From: Deinococcus sp. YIM 134068
Lineage (GTDB): Bacteria; Deinococcota; Deinococci; Deinococcales; Deinococcaceae
Assembly: GCF_036543075.1 (NCBI RefSeq)
Contig: NZ_JAZHPF010000001.1
Span: forward strand, 124,001 to 188,000
Length of the DNA stretch: 64,000 nucleotides
Direction: 5' to 3'
Below are positions 26,838-38,433 of this stretch, piece after piece (the first letter of the stretch is position 1; every line of letters starts with the position of its first letter). A program made the translations under genes and the position numbers. Below the pieces are notes generated by a model, which was given only the letters and a program-made list of their open reading frames with translations, made no database searches and was not told the origin of the DNA.

Positions 26838-27797
26838 ATGAAGCTCGCCGCCGCCCTCCTCCCTCTGCTGGCCCTCGGCACCGCGTCGGCCCAGAACGCC
26901 GCTCCCCGTACCGTGACCATCGGCCTCGGCTACCTGCCCAACGTGCAGTTCACCCCTTTCTACGTGGCCGACAAACTGGGGTATTTCCGGGCGGAGGGGG
27001 TGAACGTGCGGTTCCAGCACGGCTTCGTCTCCGAACTCATGCCGCTGCTGCTTCAGGGCAAGCTCGACTTCATCGTGGGGGACCCCGAGGACGCGATCTT
27101 CGCGCGCAATCAGGGCGCGCCCGTGCGCTACGTGATGGCGATGTACCAGAAACTTCCCGTGACGATCTTCAGCACGAAGCCCCTGAATGGGGCCGCCGAC
27201 CTGCGGGGCAAGACGGTCGGGGTGCCCGGCACTTTCGGCAGCTCCTACGCCGCGCTGCGGGCCGTGCTGGACGACGCGGGACTGCGGGAGGGGCGCGACG
27301 TGCGGGTTGCCTCCATCGGCTTCACGCAGCTCGACGCCGTGCGCGCCGGGCGGGTGGACGCCGCCGTCGGCTTTGTGAACAACGAGGTCGTGCAGCTTCG
27401 CGCCTCGGGCACGCGGGTGGGCACGATTGACGTGACCGCCGCCTACCCGATGGTCGGCTCCGGCCTGATCACGCTGGAGAAGACGCTCACCGGCGACCTC
27501 GCCCGGCGGGTCGTGCGGGCCTCGCAACGCGGGTTGAAGTTCACGGTGGCCGACCCCGCCCGCGCCTTCCGGGTGGCCCAGCCCGTCTTCGGCACGGGCG
27601 GCGGCACGCTGGACATCCTGCGGGCGAGCGTGCCCCTGATGCAGAGCGCGTACACCCGCGCCAACGGCCTCGGCGCGAGCGACCCCGCCGCGTGGACGAA
27701 GGCGGTCGCCGCGCTCGTGAGGCAGGGCAGCCTCCCCGCCGGGGCGAGGGCGGGCACCTTCTACACCAACAGCCTGATCAGCAAGACGGTGCGCTGA
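26838..27797 (+). CDS. ABC transporter substrate-binding protein, NMT1/THI5-like
   Basis: 319 residues with a signal peptide (residues 1-18). The mature domain has GYLPNVQFTPFYVADKLGYFRAEG, the classic opening of NMT1/THI5 and SsuA-type binding proteins, then GVPGTFGSSYAALRAVLDDAGL and FVNNEVVQL. Such proteins bind pyrimidine precursors of thiamine, riboflavin or sulfonates. The following ABC genes look like an exporter rather than its importer, so its membrane partners are probably elsewhere. Confidence 0.88.
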   Translation: MKLAAALLPLLALGTASAQNAAPRTVTIGLGYLPNVQFTPFYVADKLGYFRAEGVNVRFQHGFVSELMPLLLQGKLDFIVGDPEDAIFARNQGAPVRYVMAMYQKLPVTIFSTKPLNGAADLRGKTVGVPGTFGSSYAALRAVLDDAGLREGRDVRVASIGFTQLDAVRAGRVDAAVGFVNNEVVQLRASGTRVGTIDVTAAYPMVGSGLITLEKTLTGDLARRVVRASQRGLKFTVADPARAFRVAQPVFGTGGGTLDILRASVPLMQSAYTRANGLGASDPAAWTKAVAALVRQGSLPAGARAGTFYTNSLISKTVR

Positions 27798-27864
27798 GGC
27801 CCTGGACCACGGCTCTCTCCCCTCTTTGCAACTTCCGATGCACGCCCCCGCCCTCCGGCCCCAC

Positions 27865-27876
27865 TATCCTGACCGG
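27865..27876 (+). promoter_or_regulatory. Leaderless-type -10 (TATCCT) deciding the 27877 start
   Basis: TATCCT lies 6 nt before the GTG at 27877; the longer frame to 27826 would place this hexamer inside the gene. Confidence 0.5.
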
Positions 27877-28839
27877 GTGGCGGCCATCGAGACGCGGGAA
27901 TTACGCAAGGAGTACCGGGGGCGGGCGGTCGTGGACGGCCTGAGCCTGACGGTGGGGGAAGGGGAGGTCTTCGGCTTCCTCGGCCCGAACGGGGCGGGCA
28001 AGAGCACCACCGTCAAGATGCTGCTCGGCCTCGTTCACCCGTCCGGCGGGGAGCTGCGCGTGCTCGGCGGCCACCCCTCCGACCCGGCGGTGCGCGCCCG
28101 CCTGGGCTTCCTGCCCGAGCAGTTCCGCTTCCAGACGTGGATGACCGCCGAGGAGTTCCTGCGCTTCCACGGGCGGCTCGCGGGGCTGCGGGCGGACGAA
28201 CTGCGGGCGCGCGTACCGGGGGTGCTGGAGACGGTGGGCCTCGGCGGGCGCGGCGGCGAGTCGCTCGGCGGGTACTCGAAGGGAATGCTTCAGCGCGCGG
28301 GCCTCGCGGCGGCGATTCTGGCACGGCCCCGCCTCGTCTTCCTCGACGAGCCGACCTCGGCGCTCGACCCCATCGGGCGGGTGGAGGTGCGCGAGATCAT
28401 CGAGCGGCTGCGGGCCGAGGGCGTGGCCGTGTTCCTGAACTCCCACCTGCTGTCGGAGGTCGAGCAGGTCTGCGACCGGGTGGCGTTCGTGAAGGCCGGT
28501 CGGGTGCTGCGCCAGGGCACCATGCGCGAGCTGATGGGCGGGGTGCTGCCGGTGGAAGTGCGGGTGGACCACCTCCCGCCGGGCCTGCTCGCGGCGCTGG
28601 GGCAGATCGGCGAGGTGCGCCACACCGACACGAACACGCCGGGCCGCGCCTCCGTGGAGCTGTGGCTGGACCGCGAGGACCGCCTCCCCGCCCTCGCCGA
28701 CGCCGTTCACGCCCACCGCGCCCGCCTGTACGCCCTGACCCCGCGCCGCCCCGACCTGGAGACGATGTTCCTCGAACTCATCGAGGACACGCCGGAGGCC
28801 GCGCGCCCCGCCCGCCCCCCGGAGGTGGCCCGTGCGTAA
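27877..28839 (+). CDS. ABC transporter ATP-binding protein
   Basis: 320 residues from the GTG at 27877. Walker A is GPNGAGKST, the signature is LGGYSKGMLQR, Walker B RLVFLDEPTSALDP and the H-loop NSHLLSE. The C-terminal 100 residues resemble the extra domain of CcmA/NatA-type export ATPases. It overlaps the permease gene by 8 bp, forming a two-gene exporter of unknown substrate. Confidence 0.92.
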   Translation: MAAIETRELRKEYRGRAVVDGLSLTVGEGEVFGFLGPNGAGKSTTVKMLLGLVHPSGGELRVLGGHPSDPAVRARLGFLPEQFRFQTWMTAEEFLRFHGRLAGLRADELRARVPGVLETVGLGGRGGESLGGYSKGMLQRAGLAAAILARPRLVFLDEPTSALDPIGRVEVREIIERLRAEGVAVFLNSHLLSEVEQVCDRVAFVKAGRVLRQGTMRELMGGVLPVEVRVDHLPPGLLAALGQIGEVRHTDTNTPGRASVELWLDREDRLPALADAVHAHRARLYALTPRRPDLETMFLELIEDTPEAARPARPPEVARA

Positions 28840-29704
28840 CGTCCTCCTCATCGCCGAACTCAGCCTGCGCGAGGCCGTCCGCAAACGGCTGGTGGTCGTG
28901 CTGCTGCTGCTCACCGCCGCGTTCCTGGGCTTCTATCTGTACGGCGTCTTCCGGCTGGAGCAGAACCTCGACCAGCGCGCGGTCGAGGCGGGGCTGGATG
29001 GTCGCAGCGTGAGCGGGGCGGCGAACCTGCCCGTGATGTTCACGGCGTTTTTCGGAATGTACCTCGTGTACTTCCTGGGGTCCCTGATGTCGGTGCTGTC
29101 CACCGTCGGGGCGGTGAGCGGGGACGTGGAAAGCGGCGTGATGCAGAGTGTGATTGCCCGGCCCGTCAGCCGCGCCCAGCTCGTCCTCGGGCGCTGGCTG
29201 GGCTTCACGGTGGTGAACGTCGGGTACGTCGCGTTGCTGAGCGTGGCGCTGCTGGTCGGCATCCGGCTGATCACCGGCTTTCTGCCGCCCTCGCCCGTGC
29301 CCGCCACCCTCCTCGTGCTGCTCGCCATGATCCTCACCACGGCCCTGACGGTGCTCGGCAGCACCCTGTTCACGACCCTCGCCAACGGCATCGGCGTGTT
29401 CGTGCTGTACGGCGCGGGCTTTGCGGGCGGCATCATGAGCAGCATCGGGTCCCTGGCCGACAGCCCGACCCTCACGGCCCTGGGCCGCCTCGCCAACATC
29501 GTGATGCCCACCAACGCCCTGTGGCTGGGGGCCACCTACCACCTGCAACCCGAGATCATGCTTCAGGTCACTGCCGCCGCCCGTGGGGCCAATCCCTTCC
29601 TGAGTACCGAACCCCTGGCCCCCGGTCTGCTCGTGTGGGCGGTCGTCCTCGCCGTGCTGGCGGTGGCGGGCGGGATGTGGCAGTTCAGCCGCAGGGATTT
29701 ATAG
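28832..29704 (+). CDS. ABC-2-type transporter permease
   Basis: 290 residues with about six membrane helices (first LVVVLLLLTAAFLGFYLYGVF, last VWAVVLAVLAVAGGMWQF). GDVESGVMQSVIARPVSRAQLVLGRWLG is the cytosolic coupling region common in ABC-2 permeases, which export drugs, lipids or polysaccharides. Cotranscribed with the ATPase. Confidence 0.88.
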   Translation: MRNVLLIAELSLREAVRKRLVVVLLLLTAAFLGFYLYGVFRLEQNLDQRAVEAGLDGRSVSGAANLPVMFTAFFGMYLVYFLGSLMSVLSTVGAVSGDVESGVMQSVIARPVSRAQLVLGRWLGFTVVNVGYVALLSVALLVGIRLITGFLPPSPVPATLLVLLAMILTTALTVLGSTLFTTLANGIGVFVLYGAGFAGGIMSSIGSLADSPTLTALGRLANIVMPTNALWLGATYHLQPEIMLQVTAAARGANPFLSTEPLAPGLLVWAVVLAVLAVAGGMWQFSRRDL

Positions 29705-29770
29705 GGGTTAGGAGTTAGGGAAAAGAGGCGTTCCTCATCCCTAACGCCTCACCCCTAATTCCTTTCCCCT
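29705..29770. repeat. Paired heptamer arrays (GGGTTAG / CCCTAAC)
   Basis: GGGTTAG, GAGTTAG, GGAAAAG, AGGCGTT are followed by CCCTAAC, GCCTCAC, CCCTAAT, TCCTTTC. GAGGCGTT and AACGCCTC form an 8-bp hairpin between the convergent genes, so it may act as a terminator-like structure. Confidence 0.65.
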
Positions 29771-30123
29771 CAGAAATTCGCCTCCTCCGGCGGCAGCGGC
29801 ACCGCCTGCCAGGTCGCCTCCGCCGTGTCGTCGTTGCCCTCGCGGCCTGCCCCGGCGGTGGCGTGGCAGGTGAAGCTCATCAGCGGCCACGTCACGCGGC
29901 CCTCGTGCAGGCTCATGACGTAGGTGCCGTGCTCGGCTGCGCCGGGGGTGCGGCCCGCCGGGGTCTGGTAGCGGACCTCCAGCCGCTCGCCCACGCCCAC
30001 CTCGGGAAGGGAGGAAGCGGTGACGGCACCCTCGAAGGTCCGCTCGGGATCGTAGACTCCACCGCGCCACGCGCCGCGCAGTTCGATCATCGAAGAGGTC
30101 AGTCCCAGGTGTACCTGTGTCAT
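29770..30123 (-). CDS. Hypothetical protein (117 aa)
   Basis: 117 residues, soluble and beta-rich (FEGAVTASSLPEVGVGERLEVRYQTP, GTYVMSLHEGRVTWPLMSFTCHA). No signal peptide or motif. Family not recognised. Intact frame with Deinococcus-like composition. Confidence 0.6.
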   Translation of the reverse strand: MTQVHLGLTSSMIELRGAWRGGVYDPERTFEGAVTASSLPEVGVGERLEVRYQTPAGRTPGAAEHGTYVMSLHEGRVTWPLMSFTCHATAGAGREGNDDTAEATWQAVPLPPEEANF

Positions 30124-30235
30124 GCCCTACAAAAGCGCAGGCCGGGGTGAAGGGAATGTGACCCTCCTCAAGCTCAGCCCTGACAAAGGGGGCGGGAGGG
30201 GGGGACGGCACCCAGGGGGCTAGACAAGGGAGGGG

Positions 30236-30826
30236 TTACAGGTCCAGCGGGTCGGGCATCTCGCTCGCCGCGCGGCCCTCCTCCTTGCGGTGCTGGTTGA
30301 TAAAGCCCTTCTCGCGGGCGGGCAGGTTGCCCTGGCTGGCGGTGGAGTCGCCGAGGTCCAGACGCTCGTCGCTGTGCTCGACGGTCGGGTTGGGGGAGGT
30401 GGGGATGTCGGCATCGCGGTCGGTCATGCGCTTCTCCTGGGGACGGGGCATGGCATCGGGGATGGTGGGTTCGGTGCCCGCCGTGCCTGACGTGGTGGAA
30501 AGGACGGTGACGGTCTGGGGGCGGGATGAGGTCGGGTCGGGGTCCTCCGAGTGGACCTCGGACGGGTCGCCGCCGAGTTCGCGCATCAGGCGTTCGCGGG
30601 CGCTGATCTCGTCGTCCACCCGGCGAATGTCCTCCTGCACGCCCCGGAGGGTGCTCACGTCCGCCCCCGAATGGTACGAGCGGCCCAGCCGGGCGTACAG
30701 CAGGTCGAGTTCGCGGGTGAGCTGGAAGACCTCCAGCCGCAGCCGGGCGACCTGTGCGAGTTCCTCACCGCGCCGCTGCACCCGCCCGGCTCCCCGGCGC
30801 ACACTGCTCAGCAGGTTGTCCAGCAT
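30236..30826 (-). CDS. Hypothetical protein, N-terminal helix plus disordered tail
   Basis: 196 residues. Residues 1-90 are helical with heptad-like spacing (LAQVARLRLEVFQLTRELDLLYARLG, VQEDIRRVDDEISARERLM), suggesting a coiled coil. Residues 95-196 are Pro/Ser/Thr/Asp-rich and disordered. Family not recognised; soluble, no signal. Confidence 0.65.
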   Translation of the reverse strand: MLDNLLSSVRRGAGRVQRRGEELAQVARLRLEVFQLTRELDLLYARLGRSYHSGADVSTLRGVQEDIRRVDDEISARERLMRELGGDPSEVHSEDPDPTSSRPQTVTVLSTTSGTAGTEPTIPDAMPRPQEKRMTDRDADIPTSPNPTVEHSDERLDLGDSTASQGNLPAREKGFINQHRKEEGRAASEMPDPLDL

Positions 30827-31174
30827 GGGCCGATTCTCGCGCCACCCCGGGGGGGGTGGGTGAGGCGGCCCTTAGTGAAAGGTCACGCGCGGGAGAAGGG
30901 GAGGTCGCCAGTTGCCGGGAGGGCCGGGGTTGGGGTATGCCGGGGGATGCTTGTGTGTTTGGAGAATCGCCGGGAGTCGTTGCTCTCTTCTCCGGGGACG
31001 CCCTGCCCGCTCACCCCCTCCCAGCCTCCCCCCTCAAGGGGAAGGAGCAAAAACTGGGTGAACTGAAGAACTGGACGACTCCTTGAACGCGCCTCAAACG
31101 AGAGAACCTGCCCGGAGGAGTCATTCCCCAGAAAGCAGGTTCTGTCTGTGACCGCCGTATCTACACTTCTAAAC
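30827..31174. other. Gene-free gap with a type A repeat
   Basis: 348 bp containing a type A palindrome at 31004-31048 (CCTCCCCCCTCAAGGGGAAGG) and otherwise nothing recognisable. Confidence 0.7.
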
Positions 31175-33058
<1,884 letters not shown>

Positions 33059-33076
33059 GGGGTTCTTTCTGGGGAG

Positions 33077-33104
33077 GGGTTAGGGATTGGGCGTTAGGGA
33101 AGAG
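33077..33104. repeat. Heptamer array (GGGTTAG type)
   Basis: GGGTTAG, GGATTGG, GCGTTAG, GGAAGAG just upstream of the glycosidase start. Confidence 0.6.
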
Positions 33105-33136
33105 AAGGGGCATTGATGGGCGGGTTGTTGGGGTTG

Positions 33137-33255
33137 CCAGGCCCGTTTCACCCCCCTCCCCGGCCCTCCCCCACAAGGAGGGAGGGAGAAAAGCTGCTTA
33201 CGCTTGAGCGTTCCTAGCTCCTCCCCCTCGTGGGGGCGGCTGGGTGAGGGGGCGA
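33137..33255. repeat. Type B and A-like palindromic repeats
   Basis: CACCCCCCTCCCCGGCCC with CCCTCCCCCACAAGGAGGG, then CTCCTCCCCCTCGTGGGGG. The C-rich run at 33151-33172 places a G-quadruplex motif on the minus strand. Confidence 0.65.
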
Positions 33256-33331
33256 CCTGACGGCTCAACTCTCCTACACCCTCAAGTGAACCAGCACAAA
33301 GCCGAATACAGACACAGAGCGCAAATCCTCC

Positions 33332-34869
<1,538 letters not shown>

Positions 34870-34873
<4 letters not shown>

Positions 34874-35967
34874 TGCGCCTCCGGGGACACGAAGAACCGC
34901 CGCTGGATGAAGACCATCAGCAGGATGATGAGGGCCAGGATGATCGCCGCCGCCGCCGCCATGTTCACGGGCGCGGCCCCCGACTTGAAGGTGTTGGTGT
35001 ACACGTAGTACGCCAGCGTGATCAACGTCTCCTGCGGCGCGGCGCTGCCGATCACCGCCACCTGATCGAACATCTGCATCGTGCCGATCAGGCTGACCGT
35101 CACCACGTAAAAGGTCACGGGGCGCAGCATCGGGACCGTCACGTTCATCAGCTTCTGGTAGGGGGTCGCGCCGTCGATGTCGGCGGCCTCATACAGCGAG
35201 CCGGGGATGTTCTGGAGGCCCGCGAGGAAGAACAGCATCAGCCCCGGAATGGTCGTGAAGGTGTTCATGATGACGACCACCAGCAGCGGCATGCTCAGCA
35301 GCCGCACGCCTCCCAGGCTGATCCACGAGTCCGAGAAATACTGGAAGTCGTAGGGCGTGACCTCGCGCGCCCCGACGAGGCCCAGGAAGTTCAGGCCCAG
35401 CGTGACGGCGAGCGCGATCAGAGCACTCATGGCGGCCAGCGCCGGGTCGAACCATTTCGCGGGCAACCTGCGCGACCGCTCGTACAGCACCTGCACGATC
35501 TGCGCGGCGATCATCACTCCCAGGAAGGTCAGGATGACCGGCTGGTACGTCAGCCACTGGGTGATCAGGTAGTTCACCACCCCGCGCCGCTGGAAGAGCC
35601 ACAGGAAGATCAGGGTCATCACCACCGACGAGGTGATGCTGGGCATGTACCACGCCGAGCGGAAGAACGACTGGCCCCTGATCTTGTTGTTCAGCGCCAC
35701 AGACATGAGGAGTGCGCCGACCGTTTGCAGCGTCGTCACCACGATGGAGAACACCAGCGTGTTCGCCAGGGCGCGGCGGAACAGCGAATCGCCCAGCACG
35801 TCCAGATAGGGCTTGAGGCCGATGAGCTGGGGCGTGTTGAACAGGTTGTAGTCGGTGAACGAGTAGTAGATGGCCCGCGCGAAGGCGTAGAAGAAGAACA
35901 CCAGAATGGTGATCAGGAACGGGGCAAGGAACAAGAGCGCCGTGGCGGTCTGACCTCTCCTGAACAT
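34870..35967 (-). CDS. Carbohydrate ABC transporter permease (MalF type), enlarged
   Basis: 365 residues, longer than the usual 290-310. EAA motif EAADIDGATPYQKLMNVTVPMLRP. Between TM3/TM4 (about 160-230) lies an extra hydrophobic stretch (PALAAMSALIALAVTLGLNFLG) and a soluble segment. It pairs with the MalG-type gene (ATGA overlap). GGGAGG precedes the ATG by 7 nt. Confidence 0.9.
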
Positions 35968-35995
35968 GGGGCAACCTCCCGCCGAAATGGGGGGC

Positions 35996-36030
35996 GGGGC
36001 CGGGAGAACGCTGAACCCTCTCCCGGCCCC
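35996..36030 (-). promoter_or_regulatory. Intercistronic 12-bp hairpin between binding protein and permease
   Basis: GGGGCCGGGAGA and TCTCCCGGCCCC form a perfect 12-bp stem with an 11-nt loop. There is no T-run downstream, so it is not a simple terminator. As with the malE-malF hairpin, it could protect the binding-protein mRNA and reduce permease expression (inference). Confidence 0.7.
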
Positions 36031-36044
36031 GTGACTTCAGGGCT

Positions 36045-37262
36045 TCAGCGGCTCTGGAGGGCCGTCATGTCCTGCTGCGCGCGGCGCAGGGCGGCGGCGG
36101 GCGTCTGCTGCCCGCTCAGCGCGGCGGCGAGCGCCGTGTTGATGGGCTTGGCCCAGTCCGGCCCCTTGGGACCGAAGGTGTAGGGGACCACGTTACCGTC
36201 CGACGCGCCCGCGAAGACGGCGGCGGCGTTCTGGGCCGCCGGGTCCGCCTTCTTGAAAAACGCGTTGTTCGACAGGGCGGTGCGGCTGGGGATGGCGATG
36301 CCCTCCTGAAGCACGTACTGCTGCACCTGCGGGCCGGTCAGGACGTTCAGGACCTTGAGGGCGGCGGCGCGGTTCTTGGAGGCGGCGTTGACCGCCCAGC
36401 CCACGGTGTAGATGAAGTTGCCACGCTTGCCCGTCGTGTTGGCCTTGGGCATCAGGGCGGTGCCGTACTTCAGGTTGGGGGCGTTGTCCTTGAGGAAGCC
36501 CGTGATCCAGTTGCCCTCGATGGCGACGGCGACCTTGCCGGTGCCCAGGCAGCCGCCCGACCAATCCTGCGAGAGTTCGGAGGGTTGGATGCCCACCTTG
36601 TCCTTCGTCAGGCCGGTGAACCAGTTAAAGGCCGCCTGGAACGCCGGGTCGAGCAGGTTGGTCTTGCCGTTCGTGCCGAACGGTTTCCAGCCCGCGCCCA
36701 CCGCGAAGGCCCCCATGCGCGCATAGTCGGGCGCGAGGCAGATGCCGTAGTAGTCGCTCCCCAGCGCCCGCTTCAGGTTGGTCAGCTTGGTGGCGAGGCT
36801 GCTCCAGGTGTCGTTGTTGTTGGGGTACGGCACCTTCGCCTCGTCGAACAGGTCCTTGTTGTAGATCACCGACAGGGTGTTGAAATCCTTGGCGATGGCG
36901 TAGACCTTGCCGTTCCGGGTAAAGGTGGTGTTGAGGTTCCGCAGGAAGGGGGCGGTGCTCACCTGGCCGGTGAGCGGCAGGACCTTGCCCGTGGCGATGT
37001 AGGTGTCGAGCGTCTCGGCGGGCAGGTAGAACAGGTCGCCCGCCGAGCCGGAGGCCAGCAGCGTGGTCAGGCCCTGGTTGTAGTCGCCCTGAAGCGCCTG
37101 GTACGACACGGTGACGCCGGGCACCTGGGGCCGCACGAAGCGGTTGATCATCTCCGGGTAGATGGTGTTGTCCTGCCCCGCGTACCCGTTGATCTTGATG
37201 GTGGTCTGGGCGGCGGCGCTGGACGCGAGGACGGCGAGGCTGACGAGCAGGGTCTTTTTCAT
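36045..37262 (-). CDS. Sugar ABC transporter substrate-binding protein (family 1)
   Basis: 405 residues with a signal peptide (residues 1-18). Mature features: TIYPEMINRFVRPQVPGVTVSYQ, DLFYLPAETLDTYIATGKVLPL, NTLSVIYNKDLFDEAKVPYP, KVAVAIEGNWITGFLKD and YTVGWAVNAASKNRAAALKVL, typical of MalE-like binding proteins for oligosaccharides. The context of a GH3 beta-glucosidase suggests a beta-glucoside such as cellobiose (inference). The LacI stop overlaps its start (ATGA). Confidence 0.92.
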   Translation of the reverse strand: MKKTLLVSLAVLASSAAAQTTIKINGYAGQDNTIYPEMINRFVRPQVPGVTVSYQALQGDYNQGLTTLLASGSAGDLFYLPAETLDTYIATGKVLPLTGQVSTAPFLRNLNTTFTRNGKVYAIAKDFNTLSVIYNKDLFDEAKVPYPNNNDTWSSLATKLTNLKRALGSDYYGICLAPDYARMGAFAVGAGWKPFGTNGKTNLLDPAFQAAFNWFTGLTKDKVGIQPSELSQDWSGGCLGTGKVAVAIEGNWITGFLKDNAPNLKYGTALMPKANTTGKRGNFIYTVGWAVNAASKNRAAALKVLNVLTGPQVQQYVLQEGIAIPSRTALSNNAFFKKADPAAQNAAAVFAGASDGNVVPYTFGPKGPDWAKPINTALAAALSGQQTPAAALRRAQQDMTALQSR

Positions 37263-38254
37263 ACTTCTCCTCCGGTGAGGGGCGCGCCGGCCCGTGGGGC
37301 CACGGTCGCGCCGGGGATGAGGTGAACGGGGATGAATTCGCCACGGGGCGGCAGCCCCGAGATGGCCTCCTGAACGAGATGCAGGGCGGTGGCGGCGATG
37401 CGGGGAATGTCCTGCGCGACGGTGGTCAGGCGGATGTTGAGCGGCACCTCCGGCAGGCCGTCGAAGCCGACCACCGACACGTCACCGGGCACTCGCACGC
37501 CGAGGTCCTCCAGGGCGGCGACCGCCCCGGCGGCACTCTCGTCGCTCTGCGCGAAGAGGCCCGTGAAGCGTGCCCCGCCCTCCCAGGCCCGCCGCACCGC
37601 CCGGTAGCCGCCGAGCACCGTGAAGTCGCTGGGGAAGGACTGGACGTTTCCGCCCGCCGCCCGCGCCACCCCCACGAAGCCCCGCTGACGGTCCTGCGCC
37701 ACCTGGCTGCTCCCCGTGCCCAGGTAGACCAGTTCGCGGTGCCCGGCCCCCAGCAGGTGCCGCGCCGCGATGCCGCCGCCCTCCTCGTCGTGGGGGGCGA
37801 CCCAGAAGAAGTCGGGGTGGTGGCCGATCAGGACCGACGGAACGCCCGCCCGCCGCAGGAAGTCCAGCCGTGGGTCCTCGTCCTGCGCGTGCATCACCAG
37901 GACCGCCGAGGGCAGGCGGGGCAACTTCCAGACCTCGGCGCGCAGCCCCACGAGTTGCACGCCCCGCAGGGCGGTGTGGCTCTCCAGCGCCTGCCGGAAC
38001 AGCACGTAATAGGGGTGGAGCATCGGGTCGTCCCGGTCGAGCAGCAGCCCCAGCGTCTGCCCCCGCCGCCAGCTCAGGTGCCGTGCGGCGGGGTCGGGCG
38101 CGTACCCCATCCGCCCCATGACCTCCTGCACCCGCTCGCGCGTCAAGGCGGCGACCGTGTGATGCCCGTTGATCACGCGGCTCACGGTACCCTTGCTGAC
38201 CCCGGCGGCGGCAGCGATGTCATCGATGGTGGGACGGGCGGGCGTCTGCGTCAT
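37259..38254 (-). CDS. LacI-family transcriptional regulator
   Basis: 331 residues. The N-terminal helix-turn-helix TIDDIAAAAGVSKGTVSRVINGH is followed by a periplasmic-binding-protein-like sensor domain (TLGLLLDRDDPMLHPYYVLF, VLIGHHPDFFWVAPHDEEGG, VSVVGFDGLPEVPLNIRLTTV). First gene of the binding-protein/permease operon, so the regulator controls itself. Two cognate operators lie just upstream. GGAGGAC... upstream (about 10 nt) and the HTH position fix the ATG at 38254. Confidence 0.93.
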   Translation of the reverse strand: MTQTPARPTIDDIAAAAGVSKGTVSRVINGHHTVAALTRERVQEVMGRMGYAPDPAARHLSWRRGQTLGLLLDRDDPMLHPYYVLFRQALESHTALRGVQLVGLRAEVWKLPRLPSAVLVMHAQDEDPRLDFLRRAGVPSVLIGHHPDFFWVAPHDEEGGGIAARHLLGAGHRELVYLGTGSSQVAQDRQRGFVGVARAAGGNVQSFPSDFTVLGGYRAVRRAWEGGARFTGLFAQSDESAAGAVAALEDLGVRVPGDVSVVGFDGLPEVPLNIRLTTVAQDIPRIAATALHLVQEAISGLPPRGEFIPVHLIPGATVAPRAGAPLTGGEV

Positions 38255-38280
38255 GGAGGACAACCTCTGGGAAGAACCCC

Positions 38281-38294
38281 TGTAACCGGTTACA
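38281..38294. promoter_or_regulatory. LacI operator O1 (perfect palindrome)
   Basis: TGTAACCGGTTACA, a perfect 14-bp palindrome of LacI-family type, 26 bp before the lacI start. Confidence 0.85.
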
Positions 38295-38352
38295 CGACAG
38301 GCAGAGTTGGGCCACACCGGGAAGGCGTGGTCGTCAGCTCGTGCGAGCCGGG

Positions 38353-38368
38353 TTGTAAGCGGTTACAA
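38353..38368. promoter_or_regulatory. LacI operator O2 at the transcription start
   Basis: TTGTAAGCGGTTACAA, one centre mismatch from a palindrome; on the minus strand it starts 4 nt after the -10 and so overlaps the expected start of transcription. Centre-to-centre distance to O1 is 73 bp, seven helical turns. Confidence 0.85.
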
Positions 38369-38372
38369 GAAC

Positions 38373-38400
38373 ATTGTGCGCCTAATTCTGAAGCTGTCAA
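38373..38400 (-). promoter_or_regulatory. Promoter of the lacI-binding protein-permease operon
   Basis: Minus strand TTGACA (38395-38400), 16 bp, CACAAT (38373-38378). Perfect -35 and 4/6 -10, directly before O2. Confidence 0.8.
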
Positions 38401-38433
38401 GACAGGCCTCGCCACACCATGCGTACCTCACGC

